In this document: positions 1 through 6,430 of the stretch, piece after piece
How the letters are laid out: every line of letters starts with the position of its first letter
How positions within the stretch are numbered: position 1 is the first letter of the stretch
NCBI GenBank assembly: GCA_050738315.1
Contig: JBOHZD010000047.1
Coordinates: 1 to 8,147 of the forward strand
Source of the DNA: IDS-8 sp050738315
GTDB lineage: Bacteria > Pseudomonadota > Gammaproteobacteria > Steroidobacterales > Woeseiaceae
Direction: 5' to 3'
DNA length: 8,147 nt
The notes under the pieces: model-generated
What the model saw: only the letters and a program-made list of their open reading frames with translations
The model's database searches: none
Told to the model about the DNA's origin: nothing
Program-made: the position numbers and the translations under genes

Positions 1-245
1 GAATCCGTGTACCCGATGTCGAGCACGGTCTGCCGCACGAGCGTCTCGATGTCCACCCAGGCAGAGGTTGTCACTTCACCGGCCACCAGCACCATGCCGG
101 TCTTGACCAGGGTCTCGCAGGCGACCCGGGCCTTCGCGTCCTGGGCCAGGATGGCGTCCAGCACGGCGTCCGATATCTGATCGGATATCTTGTCCGGATG
201 ACCCTCGGACACCGACTCCGAGGTAAACAGGTACGAATGCTTCAT
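1..245 (-). CDS. metK: S-adenosylmethionine synthetase, N-terminal part (cut by window edge)
   Basis: Methionine adenosyltransferase makes S-adenosylmethionine from ATP and L-methionine in the cytoplasm, normally as a tetramer. Only 81 complete codons are present; the reading frame is open to the window edge. The protein begins MKHSYLFTSESVSEGHPDK. The GHPDK motif (His16, Asp18) is the ATP/phosphate-binding segment of the family, followed by the expected ISDQISDAVLDA, ACETLVKTGMVLV and GEVTTSAWVD blocks, so identity is secure. The start at 245 puts the FTSESVSEGHPDK block where E. coli MetK has it. There is no strong Shine-Dalgarno upstream, only a weak GGA about 12 nt away. It is divergent from tkt across a 237-nt gap. 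A -10-like TACAAT at 286-281 would leave a leader of only about 30 nt, too short for a SAM riboswitch. No frameshift or missing residue is visible in the part shown. Confidence 0.97.
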   Translation of the reverse strand, partial: MKHSYLFTSESVSEGHPDKISDQISDAVLDAILAQDAKARVACETLVKTGMVLVAGEVTTSAWVDIETLVRQTVLDIGYTD

Positions 246-280
246 GAAAATAAGGACGTCCGGCTGATTTTCGGGCCCGC

Positions 281-310
281 ATTGTACCCCATGGCAATAG
301 AGGGGGACAG
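281..310 (-). promoter_or_regulatory. Candidate sigma70 promoter for metK
   Basis: Read on the minus strand, TACAAT (286-281) matches the -10 consensus at five of six positions. The best -35 at 18-nt spacing is CTGTCC (310-305), only three of six. The predicted transcript would start near 274 and have a leader of about 30 nt containing the 8-bp palindrome CGGGCCCG (272-279). This is inference from consensus matching only. Confidence 0.35.
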
Positions 311-377
311 TGACGGCATTTTCAGAATTGACGAGCGGGATTCGAGCCTGTAAGGCAGAGAACGGCGTCGATCATTG

Positions 378-406
378 TTGCGAGCCCGTGAGTAAACAGG
401 GAAAAT
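378..406 (+). promoter_or_regulatory. Candidate sigma70 promoter for tkt-gap-pgk-pyk
   Basis: TTGCGA (378-383), a 17-nt spacer and GAAAAT (401-406) each match consensus at four of six positions. The start would lie near 413, giving a leader of about 70 nt before tkt. A second, weaker possibility is TTGACG (328-333) with a 17-nt spacer and a poor -10 TAAGGC (351-356). Neither is certain. Confidence 0.35.
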
Positions 407-417
407 GCAGGGGCTCG
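381..417 (+). repeat. 7-bp perfect inverted repeat around the tkt promoter candidate
   Basis: CGAGCCC (381-387) is the exact reverse complement of GGGCTCG (411-417), with 23 nt between. The arms lie on the candidate -35 and near +1, so it could be an operator. If transcription starts upstream (TTGACG at 328) it could instead fold as a leader hairpin. The following TTTCTCCC is too short a T run to call a terminator. Confidence 0.4.
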
Positions 418-482
418 TTTCTCCCGATGAAATCCCTTAACGGACTGGTGCAGAGGCTCTCCAGGGTCGAGGTTGCTATCTT

Positions 483-2528
483 ATGTCACAGCGCACGGAA
501 CAAACGCTGCATCCTGCCGTTGCCGCCGAACTGCCACGCCGCGCACTCGCCAATGCGATCCGCGCCCTGGCCATGGATGCGGTCCAGGCGGCGAAGTCCG
601 GTCACCCGGGCATGCCGATGGGCATGGCGGACATCGCGGAAGTGCTGTGGAATGATTACCTGAAGCACAATCCCGCCAATCCCCGCTGGTACGATCGCGA
701 CCGCTTCGTGCTGTCGAACGGTCATGGCTCCATGCTGTTGTACAGTCTGCTGTATCTGACCGGCTATCCGATGCCGCTCGGCGAACTGCGGAACTTCCGG
801 CAACTCGGTTCCAAAACCCCAGGACACCCCGAACGGGATCCCGATCTCGGCATCGAGACGACCACCGGGCCGCTGGGACAGGGCATCAGCAATGCAGTCG
901 GCCTGGCCCTGGCCGAAAAAATGCTGGCGGCGACCTTCAACCGGCCGGGTTTCGAGATCGTCGATCACAAGACCTTCGTTTTCGTCGGTGACGGCGACCT
1001 GATGGAAGGGATCTCGCACGAGTGCTGTTCCCTCGCAGGGACGATGAAACTCGGCAAGCTGATCGTCTTTTACGACGACAACGGCATTTCCATCGACGGC
1101 CGTGTGAAGGGCTGGTTCACCGACGACACCCCGAAACGATTCGCGGCCTACGGCTGGCAGGTGATCGCGGACGTCGACGGCCACGACAGTGTGGCGGTCG
1201 CACAGGCGATCGACAAAGCGCTCGAGGATCGCGAACGTCCGACCCTGATCGATTGCAGGACCATCATCGGCTTCGGCGCGCCGCACAAGCAGGGTACCGA
1301 GAGCACACATGGCTCGCCACTGGGCGAGGAGGAAGTCGCGGCCGCGCGGAAGGAACTCGGCTGGAACTCGCCGCCGTTCGTCGTTCCCGATGACATTCGT
1401 CAAGCCTGGAACGCCGTCGATCGCGGCGAATCCGTGGAACGCGCCTGGACGGATCGTTTCGAGCGCTACCGGTCCCGGCATCCGGAGCCGGCGCGAGAAT
1501 TCGAACGCCGCATGCGGGGCACATTGCCGGAGTCCTGGGACGATGCCGCCCAACACGCTGTTGCCGACATCGCCGCAGCCGGTAAGGACATGGCAACGCG
1601 CAAGGCATCGCTCACGGCATTGAACGCTTTTGCCCCACATCTGCCGGAGCTCGCCGGCGGCTCCGCCGACCTGACCGGCTCGAATTTGACCCTGCATGAC
1701 GGCTCGGTGGTCGTTACCGGCGACGATGCATCCGGTAACTATATTCACTTCGGCGTGCGTGAATTCGGCATGTCCGCGATTTCCAACGGAATCGGCCTGC
1801 ACGGCGGCATCATTCCTTATTGCGGCACGTTCCTGACATTTTCGGACTACGCCCGCAACGCCGTGCGCCTCGCCGCGCTGATGAAGGCGCAGACGATTTT
1901 CGTCTACACGCATGACTCCATCGGGCTGGGCGAAGACGGGCCGACGCACCAACCGATCGAACATGTCGCGAGTCTCAGGCTCATACCGAACCTGCGCGTC
2001 TGGCGACCGTGCGACACGGTGGAGACCGCCGTCGCCTGGCGCGATGCCATCGAGCGCCGGGATGGCCCGACGAGTCTTGTGTTGACGCGCCAGGGAGTGC
2101 CGCATCAGGCGCGGACGGACGAGCAGATTGAAGCCATCCGGCGCGGCGGCTACGTACTCTGCGATTGCGACGGCCTGCCTGCGATACTTATTATCGCAAC
2201 CGGTTCCGAGGTCGCGCTCGCCGTCGGCGCGGCGCAAGCCCTTGGGAGCGATGGTACCGCGGTGCGCGTCGTCTCGATGCCGTGCCTCGAGCTGTTCGAC
2301 GCCGAGGCGGATGCTTATCGCGAATCCGTGCTACCAACGGCTACGACCGCCCGGATCGTGATCGAAGCCGGTGTCACGGAGACGTGGTGGCGCATTGCCG
2401 GGCCGCGTGGCCGCGTCATCGGCATGGAGAGCTACGGGGAATCGGCGCCCGCCGAAGAATTGTTCGAACATTTCGGCTTCACGGTCGACCATGTTCTGAG
2501 TGTTGCCAGGGACTTACTGGCGAATTGA
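483..2528 (+). CDS. tkt: Transketolase
   Basis: Thiamine-diphosphate enzyme moving two-carbon ketol units between ketose and aldose phosphates, linking glycolysis to the pentose phosphate (or Calvin) pathway; a cytoplasmic homodimer. The protein is 681 aa, against 663 in E. coli, with about 15 extra residues at the N-terminus. Visible sites are SGHPG (His41), NGHGS (His81), the ThDP/Mg motif GDGDLMEG (169-176) completed by DDNGIS (199-204), THGSPLG (His276), VREFGM with the catalytic glutamate (Glu427), DGPTHQP (His489) and LTRQ (Arg536). These sit at a constant offset of about 15-16 from the E. coli positions, so all three domains (PP, Pyr, C-terminal) are intact. The start is ATG 483, preceded by GAGG (469-472) with 10 nt spacing; the next in-frame Met (31) would remove conserved sequence. 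gap follows 10 nt after the stop, so the two are cotranscribed. Confidence 0.97.
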   Translation: MSQRTEQTLHPAVAAELPRRALANAIRALAMDAVQAAKSGHPGMPMGMADIAEVLWNDYLKHNPANPRWYDRDRFVLSNGHGSMLLYSLLYLTGYPMPLGELRNFRQLGSKTPGHPERDPDLGIETTTGPLGQGISNAVGLALAEKMLAATFNRPGFEIVDHKTFVFVGDGDLMEGISHECCSLAGTMKLGKLIVFYDDNGISIDGRVKGWFTDDTPKRFAAYGWQVIADVDGHDSVAVAQAIDKALEDRERPTLIDCRTIIGFGAPHKQGTESTHGSPLGEEEVAAARKELGWNSPPFVVPDDIRQAWNAVDRGESVERAWTDRFERYRSRHPEPAREFERRMRGTLPESWDDAAQHAVADIAAAGKDMATRKASLTALNAFAPHLPELAGGSADLTGSNLTLHDGSVVVTGDDASGNYIHFGVREFGMSAISNGIGLHGGIIPYCGTFLTFSDYARNAVRLAALMKAQTIFVYTHDSIGLGEDGPTHQPIEHVASLRLIPNLRVWRPCDTVETAVAWRDAIERRDGPTSLVLTRQGVPHQARTDEQIEAIRRGGYVLCDCDGLPAILIIATGSEVALAVGAAQALGSDGTAVRVVSMPCLELFDAEADAYRESVLPTATTARIVIEAGVTETWWRIAGPRGRVIGMESYGESAPAEELFEHFGFTVDHVLSVARDLLAN

Positions 2529-2532
2529 GGAG
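2527..2532 (+). promoter_or_regulatory. Ribosome binding site of gap, overlapping the tkt stop
   Basis: GAGGAG lies 6 nt before ATG 2539 and shares bases with the TGA stop of tkt (2526-2528). This fixes the gap start at 2539 rather than the longer in-frame opening at 2500, and suggests translational coupling to tkt. Confidence 0.75.
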
Positions 2533-2538
2533 ACAGGA

Positions 2539-3552
2539 ATGACGATCAGGATCGGTATCAACGGTTACGGCCGCATCGGCCGCAATGTTTTGCGTGCTTT
2601 GTACGAAGGCGACAAAGGCGGCGAACTGTCGATCGTGGCCGTCAACGACCTTGGCGATGCCAATACGAACGCTCACCTGACGCGGCGCGATACGGCGCAT
2701 GGCCGCTTCCCCGGTACGGTCAAAGTGGACGGCGATTCCATGGTCGTCAATGGCGATCGCATCAAGGTGCTGGCCGAGCGCAACCCGGCGAAACTCCCGT
2801 GGGGCGACCTCGGAGTGGATATCGTGATCGAGTCCACCGGGCTGTTCGCATCCAGGGAAAAAGCAGCGGCGCATCTCGAGGGCGGCGCAAAGAAAGTCAT
2901 TATCTCGGCGCCGGCGGGCAAGGAGGTCGACGCAACCATCGTTTACGGCGTAAACCATCAGATCCTGAAAGCGAGCGACACGATCATTTCGAACGCATCC
3001 TGCACCACGAATTGCCTCGCACCCCTTGCGAAACCGTTGCATGAGAAAATCGGCATCAAGCACGGCTTGATGACCACGGTGCATGCCTATACGAACGACC
3101 AGGTGCTGACCGACGTGTTCCACAAGGACCTGCGGCGCGCGCGTTCGGCGACGATGTCGCAGATACCCACCAAGACCGGCGCCGCGTCTGCCGTCGGTCT
3201 CGTCATGCCCGAGCTCGACGGCCGGCTCGACGGCTTCGCGATGCGCGTGCCGACCATCAACGTCTCGGTGGTCGACCTCACGTTCGTGGCGGAACGCGAA
3301 ACGAGCGTGGACGACATCAACGAGATCATGAAGGAAGCGAGCGAAGGGGACCTGAAGGGCGTACTCGCCTACAACGACGAACCACTGGTGTCGATCGACT
3401 TCAACCACGATCCGGCATCGTCGACTTACGATGCCGGCCTGACGAAAGTCATGGGCGGCACGCTGGTCAAGGTCCTGGCCTGGTACGACAACGAGTGGGG
3501 CTTCTCCAACCGTCTGCTCGACACCGCCATTGCACTCGCCCACGCGAAGTAA
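2539..3552 (+). CDS. gap: Type I glyceraldehyde-3-phosphate dehydrogenase
   Basis: Oxidises and phosphorylates glyceraldehyde-3-phosphate to 1,3-bisphosphoglycerate with NAD(P); a cytoplasmic tetramer. The 337-aa protein has the Rossmann motif INGYGRIGRN (7-16), acidic Asp37 in VNDLGD (cofactor ribose binding), the catalytic SNASCTTNCLAP with Cys155, VHAYTNDQ with His182, the phosphate-site motif IPTKTGAASAV and the C-terminal WYDNEWGFSNR. The longer frame opening at 2500 would add 13 residues and overlap tkt; it is rejected because of the RBS at 2527-2532 and the family N-terminus (TIRIGINGYGRIGRN). Residues aligned with the Leu187-Pro188 pair that favours NAD in Bacillus GAPDH are Val193-Phe194 here. 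I infer this resembles the DVYH-type proteobacterial enzymes and that cofactor preference cannot be fixed from sequence alone. It sits between tkt and pgk in the same operon. Confidence 0.97.
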   Translation: MTIRIGINGYGRIGRNVLRALYEGDKGGELSIVAVNDLGDANTNAHLTRRDTAHGRFPGTVKVDGDSMVVNGDRIKVLAERNPAKLPWGDLGVDIVIESTGLFASREKAAAHLEGGAKKVIISAPAGKEVDATIVYGVNHQILKASDTIISNASCTTNCLAPLAKPLHEKIGIKHGLMTTVHAYTNDQVLTDVFHKDLRRARSATMSQIPTKTGAASAVGLVMPELDGRLDGFAMRVPTINVSVVDLTFVAERETSVDDINEIMKEASEGDLKGVLAYNDEPLVSIDFNHDPASSTYDAGLTKVMGGTLVKVLAWYDNEWGFSNRLLDTAIALAHAK

Positions 3553-3556
3553 CGGC

Positions 3557-3644
3557 CGCCTCGTAGTTTGGTGCCGGGATAAACTCGTAGTTATTCACTT
3601 CGCCTCGTAGTTTGGTGCCGGGATAAACTCGTAGTTATTCACTT
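3557..3644 (+). repeat. Perfect 44-bp tandem duplication between gap and pgk
   Basis: Positions 3557-3600 and 3601-3644 are identical over 44 bp with no spacer. Each unit holds two copies of CTCGTAGTT, giving four at 3560, 3584, 3604 and 3628 (start-to-start 24, 20, 24). The second copy in each unit is embedded in AACTCGTAGTT, a small palindrome (AACT/AGTT around CGT). The unit is about 48% GC (21 of 44), lower than its surroundings. It fills most of the 125-nt gap. Origin is unknown: a dispersed genomic repeat, iterated protein-binding sites or a recent duplication are all possible. Confidence 0.95.
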
Positions 3645-3660
3645 GAAAGGTCACAAGACA

Positions 3661-3681
3661 TTGCGTACGGCACTCCTATGA
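3661..3681 (+). other. Possible 6-codon leader ORF coupled to pgk by ATGA overlap
   Basis: TTG at 3661 opens CGT ACG GCA CTC CTA and ends in TGA at 3679-3681, which overlaps the pgk start codon as ATGA. An SD-like GAAAGG (3645-3650) stands 10 nt before the TTG. This could deliver ribosomes to pgk, which has no SD of its own at normal spacing. It is a very short ORF and may be chance. Confidence 0.25.
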
Positions 3682-4841
3682 TCAGGATGAGCGATCTCGA
3701 TCTGGCGGGTCAGCGTGTGCTCATTCGTGAAGATCTGAATGTGCCGATCGCGGACGGGAAGGTGACGAGCGATGCGCGGATCAGCGCGGCCCTGCCGACG
3801 ATTCGTAAAGCCCTCGAGGCCAAAGCGGCCGTCCTGTTGATGTCGCACCTGGGCCGTCCGATCGAGGGTAAGTGGAGCGATGAATTCTCGCTGCGTCCCG
3901 TTGCAGAGGCGTTGTCCGCAGAACTAGGCCGGGATGTCCCCTTGGTCGAGAACTGGATCGACGGGGTCGAGGTGCAGCCCGGCGAGGCGGTCCTGTGCGA
4001 AAACGTGCGTTTTCTCGCCGGCGAAAAAGCCTGTGACGACGACTTGTCGCGCCGCATGGCGAAACTCTGCGACATTTTCGTCATGGATGCGTTCGGCACC
4101 GCGCATCGGGCGCAGGCCAGTACTTACGGTGTGGCGAAATACGCGCCGGTCGCCTGCGCCGGGCCGCTGCTGTCGGCCGAACTGGAGGCGCTGGGCAAGG
4201 CACTCGATGATCCGGCGAGGCCCTTGGTCGCCATCGTGGGCGGCTCGAAAGTCTCCACCAAACTCACCGTGCTGCAAGCGCTGGCGAGCATCGTCGACGA
4301 ACTGATCGTGGGCGGCGGCATCGCGAACACATTCATCGCGGCAGCGGGCCATCGCGTGGGCAAGTCGCTCTACGAACCGGACATGCGGCAAATCGCGGCA
4401 GAGCTGTCGGCAAACGATCAGGATCGCGCGCACATTCCGCTGCCGGCCGATGTGGTCGTCGGCGGCAGTTTCTCGGCAGACGCAGCGGCCGAGGTGCGGC
4501 CGGTGAGCGGCGTGCGCGATCACGAACTGATTCTCGATATCGGCCCGGAAACCGCCAGGGAATTCGCGCGTATCGTCAGGACCGCCGGGACCGTCATCTG
4601 GAACGGGCCGCTGGGCGTCTTCGAATTCGACCAATTCGGCGAGGGCACTCGTACGCTCGCAAAAGCCGTTGCCGACAGCTCTGCCTTTTCCATCGCCGGG
4701 GGCGGCGACACGCTGGCCGCCATCGAAAAATACGGCGTCGGCGATCGGATCTCCTATATCTCGACCGGCGGCGGCGCGTTTCTCGAATTCGTCGAAGGCA
4801 AGAAATTGCCGGCCGTCGCGATCCTGGAAGAAAGAAGCTGA
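3678..4841 (+). CDS. pgk: Phosphoglycerate kinase
   Basis: Transfers phosphate between 1,3-bisphosphoglycerate and ADP (reversible) in the cytoplasm, working next to GAPDH. At 387 aa it has the same length as E. coli PGK. N-terminal substrate-domain motifs are VLIREDLNVP (14-23), SHLGRP (56-61), ENVRF (108-112) and FVMDAFGTAHRAQAST (134-149). The nucleotide domain has VGGSKVSTKL (187-196), GGGIANTF (212-219), NGPLGVFE (309-316) and the glycine-rich GGGDT (341-345), ending with STGGGAFLE. The start at 3678 gives MIRMSDLDLAG, matching the IKMTDLDLAG of relatives. The alternative ATG at 3687 has AGG directly abutting it, which is unusable as an SD and would lose conserved residues. The nearest purine-rich site, GAAAGG (3645-3650), is too far for direct use, so translation may depend on a leader ORF. 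All active-site blocks appear intact. Confidence 0.97.
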   Translation: MIRMSDLDLAGQRVLIREDLNVPIADGKVTSDARISAALPTIRKALEAKAAVLLMSHLGRPIEGKWSDEFSLRPVAEALSAELGRDVPLVENWIDGVEVQPGEAVLCENVRFLAGEKACDDDLSRRMAKLCDIFVMDAFGTAHRAQASTYGVAKYAPVACAGPLLSAELEALGKALDDPARPLVAIVGGSKVSTKLTVLQALASIVDELIVGGGIANTFIAAAGHRVGKSLYEPDMRQIAAELSANDQDRAHIPLPADVVVGGSFSADAAAEVRPVSGVRDHELILDIGPETAREFARIVRTAGTVIWNGPLGVFEFDQFGEGTRTLAKAVADSSAFSIAGGGDTLAAIEKYGVGDRISYISTGGGAFLEFVEGKKLPAVAILEERS

Positions 4842-4851
4842 CGGCCGTGCC

Positions 4852-4871
4852 GGTACCGTGTGAGCGGTACC
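4852..4871 (+). other. Hairpin 1 upstream of pyk
   Basis: GGTACCG (4852-4858) and CGGTACC (4865-4871) form a perfect 7-bp stem with a 6-nt loop TGTGAG. There is no T run after it, so it is not an intrinsic terminator. It starts 10 nt after the pgk stop and ends exactly where the next inverted repeat begins. Confidence 0.6.
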
Positions 4872-4898
4872 CTATGCAATAATCGCGACCATGCATAG
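4872..4898 (+). promoter_or_regulatory. Hairpin 2 covering the pyk start codon
   Basis: CTATGCA (4872-4878) and TGCATAG (4892-4898) form a perfect 7-bp stem with a 13-nt loop (4879-4891). The 3' arm takes in bases 2 and 3 of the pyk ATG and the next codons. It abuts hairpin 1 with no unpaired base, allowing coaxial stacking. The loop holds no Shine-Dalgarno. Predicted effect is restricted initiation at pyk unless ribosomes leaving pgk open the structure. Confidence 0.5.
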
Positions 4899-6324
4899 AC
4901 GGACCAAGATTGTTGCGACACTGGGGCCGGCCACCGACGACCCGGGGCGTCTGAAGCGGATGATTCGCGCCGGCCTCGACGTCGCACGCGTCAACTTTTC
5001 CCACGGCACGGAAGAGGACCAGCGCGCCCGTGTCGCGACCTTGCGCGCCGCCGCTGAAGAATGCGGCCGGGATATCGGCATCATGGGCGATCTGCAGGGG
5101 CCCAAGATCCGCATCCGGCGCTTTCGCGACGGTCCGATCGTTTTGCAGGAGGGCGATCGCTTTTTCCTCGACCCGACGCTGGACAGGCAGGACGGCACGC
5201 AGCAGGGCGTCGCCGTTGCCTATGCCGATCTTCATAAAGACGTCAAAGCCGGTGATGTCCTGCTGCTGGACGACGGCCAGATCACGCTGAACGTCGACCG
5301 CGTCGAGGGCACGAGAATCCACACGACGGTCGCGATCGGCGGTCCGCTTTCCGATAACAAGGGCATCAACCGGCAGGGCGGCGGATTGTCGGCGCCGGCC
5401 CTGACCGCCAAGGACCGCGACGACATCCAGATTGCGGCCGACCTGCAGATGGACTTTCTGGCCGTCTCCTTCGTGCGCAGCGCACACGATGTCGAGGAGG
5501 CGCGGCAACTGCTGCGCGCCGCGGGCGGGCAGTGCCAGATTGTCGCCAAAATCGAACGCACCGAGGCGGTCGACAGCATCGATTCGATCATCGATGCGTC
5601 GGATGTCATCATGGTGGCCCGTGGCGATCTGGGCGTCGAGATGGGCTACGCCGAGCTGACGGGGATGCAAAAGCAGATCATCCGCCGTACGCGGCGCATG
5701 AACAAGATCGTCATCACGGCGACGCAAATGATGGAATCCATGATCACGCATCCGATCCCGACCCGTGCGGAGGTATCCGACGTCGCAAATGCGGTCATGG
5801 ACGGCACGGACGCGGTTATGCTGTCCGCGGAAACAGCCATCGGACAATATCCGATCGGCGTGATCTCCGCGGTCAACGAGGTTTGCATGGGCGCGGAAAA
5901 ATATTCGCTGGCGCGCGGCCGCACTTCGCATCGAATGGACGACCAGTTCAGCGCGGTTGACGAGGCGATCGCCATGGCAGTGATGTACACCGCCAATCAT
6001 CTTCCCGTGAAAGCGATCATTGCGCTGACCGAATCCGGCAATACGACCTTATGGATGTCCCGCATACGTTCGGATATACCGATTTACGCATTCACGCCGC
6101 ATGACACGACGCGACGCCGCGTGACCCTGTATCGCGGCGTGATTCCCGTGCCATTCATCATGGAACACACGGACATGCAGCAGCTCTATCAGGATATTTT
6201 CTCGACTTTGCTGTCGCGCGAACTGGTCGATGTCGGCGACCGGGTGATCTTCACCAAGGGCGATCTGGAAGGCGTGTCGGGCGGGACCAACGCGATGAAG
6301 ATCGTGAGCGTCACCGCGGGCTGA
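4891..6324 (+). CDS. pyk: Pyruvate kinase
   Basis: Converts phosphoenolpyruvate and ADP to pyruvate and ATP, the last step of glycolysis; a cytoplasmic, typically tetrameric and allosteric enzyme. The 477-aa protein shows TKIVATLGPA (5-14), NFSHG (35-39), GDLQGPKIR (66-74), SFVRSAHDV (193-201), the active-site signature IVAKIERTEAV with Lys220 and Glu222, the metal-binding MVARGDLGVE (241-250, Asp246) and TATQMMESM (277-285, Thr277), then DAVMLSAETAIGQYP. The C-terminal regulatory domain runs from about 345 to the end and closes with GGTNAMKI. The B domain (about 70-170) is present. ATG 4891 gives MHRRTKIVATLGP, matching the LRRTKIVATLGPATD start of PykA-type enzymes. There is no SD before it, and the start lies in a potential hairpin. 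It is 49 nt after pgk and is the last metabolic gene; fba, common next in relatives, is absent. Confidence 0.96.
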   Translation: MHRRTKIVATLGPATDDPGRLKRMIRAGLDVARVNFSHGTEEDQRARVATLRAAAEECGRDIGIMGDLQGPKIRIRRFRDGPIVLQEGDRFFLDPTLDRQDGTQQGVAVAYADLHKDVKAGDVLLLDDGQITLNVDRVEGTRIHTTVAIGGPLSDNKGINRQGGGLSAPALTAKDRDDIQIAADLQMDFLAVSFVRSAHDVEEARQLLRAAGGQCQIVAKIERTEAVDSIDSIIDASDVIMVARGDLGVEMGYAELTGMQKQIIRRTRRMNKIVITATQMMESMITHPIPTRAEVSDVANAVMDGTDAVMLSAETAIGQYPIGVISAVNEVCMGAEKYSLARGRTSHRMDDQFSAVDEAIAMAVMYTANHLPVKAIIALTESGNTTLWMSRIRSDIPIYAFTPHDTTRRRVTLYRGVIPVPFIMEHTDMQQLYQDIFSTLLSRELVDVGDRVIFTKGDLEGVSGGTNAMKIVSVTAG

Positions 6325-6325
6325 G

Positions 6326-6399
6326 CCGGGGCATCCGGTCCTTCCAGGAGTTTGTCTTACCGGGCCTCGCGGACGGCGGCTTGGCCGGCGGTGCCCCGG
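6326..6399 (+). repeat. 8-bp inverted repeat after pyk with a nested stem
   Basis: CCGGGGCA (6326-6333) is the exact reverse complement of TGCCCCGG (6392-6399). Inside, CCGGGCC (6360-6366) can pair with GGCCGG (6383-6388) with one bulged G. The outer stem begins one base after the pyk stop. In GC-rich sequence some of this is expected by chance. It competes with the stem-loop at 6387-6415. Confidence 0.35.
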
Positions 6400-6415
6400 T
6401 TTGGGCAATCCCGCC
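6387..6415 (+). other. Strong stem-loop, candidate pyk mRNA 3' end
   Basis: GGCGG (6387-6391) pairs with CCGCC (6411-6415), and TGCCC (6392-6396) with GGGCA (6403-6407). Together they give ten base pairs with a 3-nt bulge (6408-6410) and a 6-nt loop CGGTTT. It lacks a T tract, so it is not a classical terminator; it could stabilise or mark the 3' end of the operon mRNA. It overlaps the -35 of the next gene. Confidence 0.4.
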
Positions 6416-6430
6416 GCATTGCCCTATACT
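6401..6430 (+). promoter_or_regulatory. Candidate promoter of the WYL regulator gene
   Basis: TTGGGC (6401-6406), an 18-nt spacer and TATACT (6425-6430, five of six to consensus). Transcription would start near 6437, about 21 nt before the ATG at 6458. This argues against translation starting at the in-frame TTG 6401, which would lie inside the promoter. Confidence 0.5.

Noticed and set aside
246..482. SAM or SAH riboswitch in the metK/tkt gap
   Set aside because: The predicted metK leader is about 30 nt, and I could not match the tkt-side sequence to a known riboswitch class. A covariance-model search (Infernal against Rfam) would decide.
310..663. 117-codon plus-strand frame upstream of and overlapping tkt
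   Set aside because: It runs into tkt in another frame, has no SD or recognisable domain, and covers the promoter and leader region.
486..2237. 583-codon open frame antisense to tkt
   Set aside because: No family motifs, and it lies wholly opposite a fully recognisable transketolase. Long antisense frames arise from GC-rich third positions; similar ones oppose gap (2479-3543), pyk (4594-6000) and the WYL gene (6311-7399).
2500..2538. Thirteen-residue N-terminal extension of GAPDH
   Set aside because: A strong RBS at 2527-2532 and the family N-terminus fix the start at 2539; the extension would overlap tkt.
3557..3644. CRISPR array
   Set aside because: Only two adjacent identical units with no unique spacers and no cas genes.
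4852..4871. Intrinsic terminator between pgk and pyk
   Set aside because: Perfect hairpin but no T run follows; the next bases form another hairpin into the pyk start.
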